Positions 7,660 through 12,382 of a DNA stretch of 12,382 nucleotides are shown piece after piece. Under the pieces are notes generated by a model. That model saw only the letters and a program-made list of their open reading frames with translations, ran no database searches and had not been told where the DNA came from. Numbering within the stretch: the first letter of the stretch is position 1; each line of letters starts with the position of its first letter. The position numbers and the translations under genes were made by a program. Source of the DNA: Listeria marthii FSL S4-120 (GTDB lineage: Bacteria; Bacillota; Bacilli; Lactobacillales; Listeriaceae); NCBI GenBank assembly GCA_000183865.1, contig CM001047.1, forward strand, positions 615,924-628,305. The letters run 5' to 3'.

Positions 7660-8187
7660 ATGAAAACTTTTACACGAATTCTTGTTTTATTAGCAGGGAT
7701 TGCCATGGTTATACTTGGATTTTGGTTCTTATTCCATCCGGTGGTTTCGTTATTAACCTCCACATTAATGGTTGGTTTCTTATTACTGATTTCTGGTATT
7801 TTCCACACAATTACTTATTTTTCAGATAGAAAATCACAGAATGTTTCTGGCTGGGTACTAGCTGACGGGATTTTATCCATCGTACTAGGTTTCTTGCTAT
7901 TATTTAATGAATTTGATGGAACTGCAACACTTATCTTACTTTTTGGTATGTGGGTATTGTTTGCTGGTATTATGCGTACAATTGGTGCCTTTACCGCCAA
8001 ACAAAACAACGTACGTGGCTGGGGCTGGATTTTAACAATCGGTATTATCGGTATCGTTGTTGGATTTATCGCTTTGTTCAACCCAGTAGTTTCCGCAATT
8101 GGTATCATGATCGTTGTCGCAACATTCTTCATCGTTCAAGGTATCGGTGCAATTGCAACATTCTTCTTTATGGGTAAAAATTATTAA
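7660..8187 (+). CDS. HdeD-like (DUF308) membrane protein
   Basis: A 175-residue protein made of three tandem pairs of membrane helices (about 8-48, 66-110 and 122-170). Each pair is built around a short polar or FNP/FHP turn, such as FHPVVS near 25 and FNPVVSAIG near 145. This repeated architecture is the DUF308/HdeD family. In E. coli HdeD is linked to acid resistance at high cell density; the molecular mechanism is not known, and an acid or general stress role here is inference supported by the SigB-like promoter. ATG 7660 follows AGGGGAG (7641-7647) at about 12 bases, rather far but with no better start between. It is a single-gene unit ended by a strong terminator. Confidence 0.82.
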   Translation: MKTFTRILVLLAGIAMVILGFWFLFHPVVSLLTSTLMVGFLLLISGIFHTITYFSDRKSQNVSGWVLADGILSIVLGFLLLFNEFDGTATLILLFGMWVLFAGIMRTIGAFTAKQNNVRGWGWILTIGIIGIVVGFIALFNPVVSAIGIMIVVATFFIVQGIGAIATFFFMGKNY

Positions 8188-8192
8188 AAAAT

Positions 8193-8228
8193 AAAAAGGC
8201 GCTATCCACTAGGATAGCGCCTTTTTTT
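8193..8228. terminator. Bidirectional terminator between the HdeD-like and Crp/Fnr genes
   Basis: GGCGCTATCC (8198-8207) pairs perfectly with GGATAGCGCC (8212-8221) over an ACTA loop, with A runs before and T runs after. It serves both converging genes. Confidence 0.93.
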
Positions 8229-8232
8229 GCAT

Positions 8233-8934
8233 TTATATGTATGGATTATATGTATCTTTCAGTTTTTGCTTATGAATTTCAAAATTATTAATACGCCAAG
8301 GTTTAGGCGAAAGGGCAATAATACCATCTTCCTCTAATTTTCGTAAATTCGTCGCCACGTAAGCTCGAGCCAAATTTAGATAATTTCCTAAGATTTTTTG
8401 CGTAAAATAATACGGAATCAAACAAGAGCCATCTGTTTCAATTCGGCCAAATCGTTCTCCACAAGCAATTAATCCAGCTAAAACTTTCTCATTAGAAGGT
8501 AAATTTGCATAAGCTTCGCGTTCTAGCATTGGTGTAACCATACTTTGCATAAGTGCGTTCATCTGCCAAAATACATCTGGTGAACTTAAGAATTTATTCA
8601 GAACATATTTACGTTCAAATTGATAAAGACTAACCTCACTTATCGTTGTGTAATTTACTGGTGATATCGCGCCACCAAGTAGTGTAAGCGGTCCGATGCA
8701 ATCTTGTTTGCCTAAGAAGCTGATAATGTTATCTTCTTTACAAGTATTTTTGCTCATCGCAACTACGCCTTCTTCAATGATATAGAAGTACTCCGTTTCC
8801 GCGCCTTCTGCTAAAATCTGTTGATTGCGCCTAAAGCGAATTCTTTTATATGGAAGAACTGCTTCACTAGAATCTTTTAATAAATTAAGTAAATCTACGT
8901 TGTAAAAGCTATTTTCCTCATTTAGTAATGACAT
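8233..8934 (-). CDS. Crp/Fnr-family transcriptional regulator
   Basis: A 233-residue protein with a cyclic-nucleotide-binding-type beta-barrel at about 25-115 (GAETEYFYIIEEGVVAMS near 44-61, GPLTLLGG near 81-88), a dimerisation helix at about 118-148, and a C-terminal winged helix at about 170-225 with the recognition region FTQKILGNYLNLARAYVATN near 177-196. Cysteines lie at 65, 80, 158 and 171. They are scattered and do not form the N-terminal cluster that binds iron-sulfur in classical FNR, and the cAMP-contact arginine motif is not evident. The effector is therefore unknown. Listeria has many Crp/Fnr paralogues including PrfA; this is not PrfA. ATG 8934 follows AGGGGACT (8948-8941) at 6 bases. 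The promoter carries a Fur-box-like element, hinting at iron-dependent expression. Confidence 0.85.
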   Translation of the reverse strand: MSLLNEENSFYNVDLLNLLKDSSEAVLPYKRIRFRRNQQILAEGAETEYFYIIEEGVVAMSKNTCKEDNIISFLGKQDCIGPLTLLGGAISPVNYTTISEVSLYQFERKYVLNKFLSSPDVFWQMNALMQSMVTPMLEREAYANLPSNEKVLAGLIACGERFGRIETDGSCLIPYYFTQKILGNYLNLARAYVATNLRKLEEDGIIALSPKPWRINNFEIHKQKLKDTYNPYI

Positions 8935-8957
8935 ATACCGAGTCCCCTTTTCTCAGT

Positions 8958-8992
8958 GGTAATCATTATCATTATATAGGAGTTAACTTCAA
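8958..8992 (-). promoter_or_regulatory. Promoter with overlapping Fur-box-like element before the Crp/Fnr gene
   Basis: On the - strand TTGAAG (8992-8987), a 16-base spacer and GATAAT (8970-8965) form a plausible promoter; a consensus TATAAT at 8976-8971 is also present but has no good -35. The 19 bases 8976-8958 match the classical Fur box GATAATGATAATCATTATC at 16 of 19 positions and cover both possible -10 elements. The AT-rich context makes chance partial matches possible. Confidence 0.5.
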
Positions 8993-9009
8993 ATGTGTAT
9001 TAATGGGAC

Positions 9010-9558
9010 TTATGTTGCTTTAAGTAGTCTTGCTTTGATGAGGCGATCACGAATAAGGATACCTAGAAGCGCCGCGAAAACGGCTTTAATAATACCTGGA
9101 ATAATAAATGGTACCATTCCTGTTAAAAAGGCAGCCGGCCAGTCAAGGCCAGTGCTGACTTTAAGCCATAACACGCCGAAAATAAGTGTTACGATAGCGC
9201 CGAGTATGTTGGCAACAATGGCATATGGTACCGTGAATTTGGTTTTTTCGAGCAACCAGCCTGTAAGTAATGCGTTAAAAATAAATCCGATAATAAATCC
9301 GCCAGTTGGTCCGAAAATAATCCCAATTCCTGCTGTCATTCCTTGGAAAACGGGAATACCTACAGCTCCAAGAACAATATAAACTAACACAGATATCGTG
9401 CCATGACGAGCTCCAAGAATCGTTGCTGCTAAGCCAATCGCAAATGTCTGTCCAGTAAGTGGAATCGGACCGAGTGGAATAGCAACTTGTGCAAGCAAAG
9501 CAATGATGACTGCAAATAAAGCATCTACAACTAAAAATTTCAATTTCTGATCGCGCAT
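9010..9558 (-). CDS. bioY: Biotin transporter BioY, S component of an ECF transporter
   Basis: BioY captures biotin in the membrane and works with the shared energising module EcfA/A'/T, encoded elsewhere. The 182-residue product has about six membrane helices and the family motifs PLGPIPLTGQTFAIGL near 28-43, GARHG near 49, VGIPVFQG near 66 and FGPTGGFIIGF near 81. The frame is open further upstream, but AAAGGAG on the - strand is 8 bases before ATG 9558 and only 2 before an ATG six bases earlier, so 9558 is preferred. A BirA operator lies just upstream, giving repression by biotin-loaded BirA. No terminator hairpin is visible between bioY and the Crp/Fnr gene 75 bases on, so some read-through into that gene is possible. 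Confidence 0.92.
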   Translation of the reverse strand: MRDQKLKFLVVDALFAVIIALLAQVAIPLGPIPLTGQTFAIGLAATILGARHGTISVLVYIVLGAVGIPVFQGMTAGIGIIFGPTGGFIIGFIFNALLTGWLLEKTKFTVPYAIVANILGAIVTLIFGVLWLKVSTGLDWPAAFLTGMVPFIIPGIIKAVFAALLGILIRDRLIKARLLKAT

Positions 9559-9574
9559 AAACATATCTCCTTTT

Positions 9575-9607
9575 AATGTAAACTTAATACTAAAATAGGT
9601 TAACATT
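9575..9607 (-). promoter_or_regulatory. BirA (biotin repressor) operator of bioY
   Basis: AATGTAAAC (9575-9583) and GTTAACATT (9599-9607) form an inverted repeat with 15 bases between the GTTAAC/GTAAAC cores, the same spacing and half-sites as the B. subtilis biotin operator. It ends about 17 bases before the bioY start codon. A clear -35/-10 pair was not found, but TATTTT at 9597-9592 on the - strand, inside the operator, could be the -10. Confidence 0.82.
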
Positions 9608-9611
9608 TATC

Positions 9612-9642
9612 GATTAAAAAAACAATACTAGTTTTTTTAATC
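9612..9642. repeat. Perfect 12-bp inverted repeat between bioY and padR-like gene
   Basis: GATTAAAAAAAC (9612-9623) and GTTTTTTTAATC (9631-9642) are perfect complements around the 7 bases AATACTA. The arms are mostly A/T, and the structure sits between two divergent promoters rather than after a gene. A terminator seems less likely than a protein site or a bent, flexible spacer. The central ACTAGT reappears further on. Confidence 0.6.
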
Positions 9643-9653
9643 AGTACCTTGCA

Positions 9654-9682
9654 TTGAACACTAGTGTATGATAAACTATAGT
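9654..9682 (+). promoter_or_regulatory. SigA promoter of the PadR-HAAS-DUF4097 operon
   Basis: TTGAAC (9654-9659), a 17-base spacer and TATAGT (9677-9682). The 10-base palindrome ACACTAGTGT lies within 9658-9667, at the junction of -35 and spacer, where a bound repressor would block the polymerase. Confidence 0.6.
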
Positions 9683-9724
9683 GGTAGTGAACAATATATA
9701 GTAGTGATTACTTAATACTAGTGT
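9658..9724 (+). promoter_or_regulatory. Repeated ACTAGTGT boxes, candidate PadR operator
   Basis: ACTAGTGT occurs at 9660-9667 (inside the palindrome ACACTAGTGT) and again at 9717-9724, exactly 57 bases apart and flanking the predicted start site. Related TATAGTG and TAGTAGTG words lie between. PadR proteins commonly repress their own operons, so this is the natural place for such a site; the motif does not match the known ATGT-N8-ACAT PadR site closely. Confidence 0.4.
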
Positions 9725-9751
9725 GCAATTCAACAGAATGGAGGAGTTAGC

Positions 9752-10084
9752 ATGGAGGTTAACCCACAATTCAAAAAAGGTGTGTTAGAACTTTGCTGTT
9801 TATTTTTAATTCAAAAGAAAGATTGTTATGGCTATGAGTTGGCAAATCAAGTTTCTAAATATATTGAGGTAGCAGAAGGCGCTATTTATCCAGTACTTAG
9901 AAGATTAGTAAAAGAAGAATATTGTTCCACGTATTTAGTAGAATCGAATGAAGGTCCATCAAGAAAATATTATCAACTAACTGTCAAAGGGGAAATTTAC
10001 TTGAACGAACTTATTTCTGAATGGAATAGTTTTACAGACAGCGTTGCAAAGCTTTTAACAGAGGGGGAAGCCGTAAATGAATAA
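9752..10084 (+). CDS. PadR-family transcriptional regulator
   Basis: A 110-residue protein covering just the PadR winged-helix domain. Visible are LELCCLFLIQKKDCYGYELANQ near 12-33 (helices 1-2), VAEGAIYPVLRRLVKEEY near 40-57 (recognition helix) and the wing with GPSRKYYQLTVKGEIYL near 68-84. A short C-terminal helix would serve for dimerisation. ATG 9752 follows GGAGGAG (9740-9746). The next gene begins 8 bases before this one stops, so the two are translationally coupled. A PadR regulator next to a DUF1700/HAAS membrane protein is a recurrent pairing in Firmicutes, in which the membrane protein is thought to act with the regulator in envelope signalling. Target genes are probably its own operon. 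Confidence 0.9.
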   Translation: MEVNPQFKKGVLELCCLFLIQKKDCYGYELANQVSKYIEVAEGAIYPVLRRLVKEEYCSTYLVESNEGPSRKYYQLTVKGEIYLNELISEWNSFTDSVAKLLTEGEAVNE

Positions 10085-10667
10085 ACAAGATTTTTTAAAT
10101 GAATTAAACCAACGCCTAGAATTGCTTGATCCCAAAGAACGGAGAGAGCTGTTATCTGATTATCAAGAGCATTTCAGAAATGGGATTGATGCGGGGAAAA
10201 GCGAAGAACAAATCGTCTTTGACCTAGGAACGCCGGAAGAAATTGCGACAGATATTTTAAGTGAACGTAATATCCGTGAAGAACAAGTGGAAGCGGAATA
10301 TTATTATGTACCACGCAAAAATCAAAATGCAAATCGATCTGTAAGTAAGCAAATTTTAATTGGAGTAGGTTTGTTTTTCCTAGACATCTGCCTTATCATT
10401 CCAATTATGGTTTCGCTATGGTCATTAGTGATTTCACTTTGGGGGACTGTTGCTTCATTTTTCCTTTCACCGTTATTATTTGGTGTAATGCTTGTATTTG
10501 GCGCTGATTTCGAATTTTATCAAATGTTTGTATCTATTGGGCTTGTGGGCTTGGGACTGATGCTTCTGTTTGTTGCGAATGCACTGACGAAGTTTACAAC
10601 TAAAGCTACAATGGCAATTATCGAGTGGCACAAATATGCAGTCAAAGGAGGCGGAAGCAATGCGTAA
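10077..10667 (+). CDS. DUF1700/HAAS-domain membrane protein
   Basis: A 196-residue protein with a soluble N-terminal helical domain of about 75 residues, containing MNKQDFLNELNQRLELL, YQEHF near 29 and DLGTPEEIATDIL near 49-61. These are the signatures of the HAAS (DUF1700) domain. It is followed by hydrophobic segments at about 92-115, 118-142 and 148-168. The N-terminal domain is expected in the cytoplasm, where it could contact the PadR protein encoded just upstream; that is inference. ATG 10077 follows GAGGGGG (10061-10067). It overlaps padR by 8 bases and the DUF4097 gene by 8 bases, so the three proteins are made together. Confidence 0.87.
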   Translation: MNKQDFLNELNQRLELLDPKERRELLSDYQEHFRNGIDAGKSEEQIVFDLGTPEEIATDILSERNIREEQVEAEYYYVPRKNQNANRSVSKQILIGVGLFFLDICLIIPIMVSLWSLVISLWGTVASFFLSPLLFGVMLVFGADFEFYQMFVSIGLVGLGLMLLFVANALTKFTTKATMAIIEWHKYAVKGGGSNA

Positions 10668-11757
10668 ACATCAATTAAGTAAGAAACTATTTTTCGCCGG
10701 TTTGGTGCTATTTATTATCGGTGCTATCGGCGTGGCTATCACAATGAATACAGGCGATATGATTGAAAAAGGAGAACCACTTACAAAACAGTGGGACTTG
10801 GCAAATGAAAATATTAACACGGTTGCTTTTTCTTCCGAGCGAGATGTATCAATTGAATGGAAAGAAAGCACAACTGGAAAAAATTATATCGAATTAAAAG
10901 GGAATTATTCCGCAAATGATAAAAAAGCAATCCAAAAATTAGAACCAGTTTCCGAAGATGGAACTTCATTTAATATTACGGTTCCGGAAGAAGATGATTG
11001 GTATAACAACTTTGGTAAAATCTATGCTTACGGCAAACAAAAAGTAACAGTTTACTTAACGAAAGATACAAAAGTGGCTGATTTAGAAGTGAAATCTCAT
11101 TCAGGAGATATTAGTGTGGCCGATTTTAACGTAAAGAAATTTGTTAGTTCAACCAATTCTGGTGAGCTGAAAGTGACTAATCTCCAAGCAGATACGGCTC
11201 AGATGGCAACTTCTTCTGGTGATTTAGAATTAGCTACTATTAAAGCAAATACAGCGATTGAAACAGGTTCAGGGAAGACAAAAATCACGAGTTTAACTGG
11301 CGATTTAGAAGTGAATGGCGGTTCTGGTGATGTTACTGCTAGCGGAGTTAAAGCGAAAAAACTTAAAATTGCAATCGATTCTGGTGATATTGAATTGACT
11401 GATAGTGTTACAGATTTGGCCGTGTTAACAACAAGTTCTGGCGATATTGATGCGAATACAAATGGCGAATTGCAAACAGAATCAGATTCTGGCTCAATTG
11501 AACTTGAGGGTGTAACGAATAACGTAACAGCTAAAACAAGCTCAGGTGATGTGGATGCAGCATTTATCAAACAAGTGAGAAACATCAAAATCAACACAGA
11601 TTCTGGTGAAGTAGAACTAGAGATACCAGGCGATTTTAAAGCTATTTACGAAACAAGTAGTAATTCTGGTAGTGTAAAAGCACCAACAAGTGATTCTAAT
11701 ACAGCGAACCGTGTCACAGTGAAAACAAGTTCAGGCGATATTAAAATCAAAAAATAA
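10660..11757 (+). CDS. DUF4097 membrane-anchored repeat protein, predicted surface beta-helix
   Basis: A 365-residue protein with one N-terminal membrane segment (about 8-28, after RKHQLSKK) acting as an uncleaved anchor or signal, then a large extracellular part. From about residue 145 onward it holds about 12 copies of an S-G-D/E/S/K motif, for example SHSGDISV, TNSGELKV, TSSGDLEL, IDSGDIEL and TSSGDIKI. They are spaced roughly every 18-22 residues and alternate with beta-prone stretches. This is the DUF4097 pattern, predicted to fold as a right-handed beta-helix. No LPXTG sorting signal is present. An earlier in-frame ATG at 10636 exists, but AAAGGAGG lies after it, just ahead of ATG 10660, so 10660 is preferred. 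It is the last gene of the PadR-HAAS operon and its likely output or sensor; ligand unknown. Confidence 0.85.
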   Translation: MRKHQLSKKLFFAGLVLFIIGAIGVAITMNTGDMIEKGEPLTKQWDLANENINTVAFSSERDVSIEWKESTTGKNYIELKGNYSANDKKAIQKLEPVSEDGTSFNITVPEEDDWYNNFGKIYAYGKQKVTVYLTKDTKVADLEVKSHSGDISVADFNVKKFVSSTNSGELKVTNLQADTAQMATSSGDLELATIKANTAIETGSGKTKITSLTGDLEVNGGSGDVTASGVKAKKLKIAIDSGDIELTDSVTDLAVLTTSSGDIDANTNGELQTESDSGSIELEGVTNNVTAKTSSGDVDAAFIKQVRNIKINTDSGEVELEIPGDFKAIYETSSNSGSVKAPTSDSNTANRVTVKTSSGDIKIKK

Positions 11758-11765
11758 AAAATCCG

Positions 11766-11795
11766 TGCGCTAATTATTTAATTAGCGCATTCTTT

Positions 11796-11797
<2 letters not shown>
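11766..11797 (+). terminator. Intrinsic terminator of the PadR-HAAS-DUF4097 operon
   Basis: TGCGCTAATTA (11766-11776) pairs perfectly with TAATTAGCGCA (11779-11789) and is followed by TTCTTTTT. It closes the three-gene operon. Confidence 0.9.
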
Positions 11798-12363
<566 letters not shown>

Positions 12364-12382
12364 AAAAATGTCTATTCTAGTT

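Noticed and set aside
9612..9642. Terminator for a transcript crossing the bioY/padR gap
   Set aside because: It lies between two divergent promoters with no gene end feeding into it, and the stem is nearly all A-T.
11199..11597. 132-residue - strand frame with repeated SPE words in the DUF4097 gene
   Set aside because: The repeats are simply the reverse reading of the SGD codons; no start signal.

Overview
The window reads as a low-GC Firmicutes chromosome, and gene content and order point to Listeria (L. monocytogenes or a close relative such as L. innocua). From memory the block resembles the lmo0589 to lmo0602 region of strain EGD-e; those numbers are recalled, not checked. It looks like vertically inherited housekeeping and stress DNA. 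I see no insertion sequence, prophage, CRISPR array, tRNA or rRNA.

Left part (1-4813, + strand): a tightly overlapping trio encodes a DUF2177 membrane protein, a DhaL-kinase/DegV fusion resembling FakA and FakB of the fatty-acid kinase system in one chain, and a DUF1295 membrane reductase-like protein. The DUF1295 gene is broken by a one-base insertion in the AAA at 2535-2537. A DUF1269 stress-type protein with its own terminator follows. Next is a formate/nitrite-family channel with a TTG start, behind a good promoter and a perfect 15-bp palindrome at the expected transcription start.

Middle part (4774-7471, - strand): metY and metX form a methionine operon, homoserine to O-acetylhomoserine to homocysteine. 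It is preceded by a complete SAM-I (S-box) riboswitch with an intrinsic terminator, an alternative antiterminator pairing and a strong promoter.

Right part: an HdeD-like (DUF308) membrane protein on the + strand has a likely SigB promoter. A Crp/Fnr-family regulator on the - strand has a promoter overlapped by a 16/19 match to the Fur box. bioY, the biotin ECF transporter S component, on the - strand has a clear BirA operator. Divergent from bioY is a + strand operon in which each gene overlaps the next by 8 bp: PadR regulator, DUF1700/HAAS membrane protein, and a DUF4097 surface protein with about 12 SGD-type repeats. This looks like a self-contained envelope-sensing module. A GNAT acetyltransferase closes the window.

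The main items of interest are the frameshifted DUF1295 gene, the kinase/fatty-acid-carrier fusion in a lipid-looking operon, the palindrome before the channel gene, the Fur-like box on the Crp/Fnr gene, and the repeat-rich bioY/padR intergenic region.
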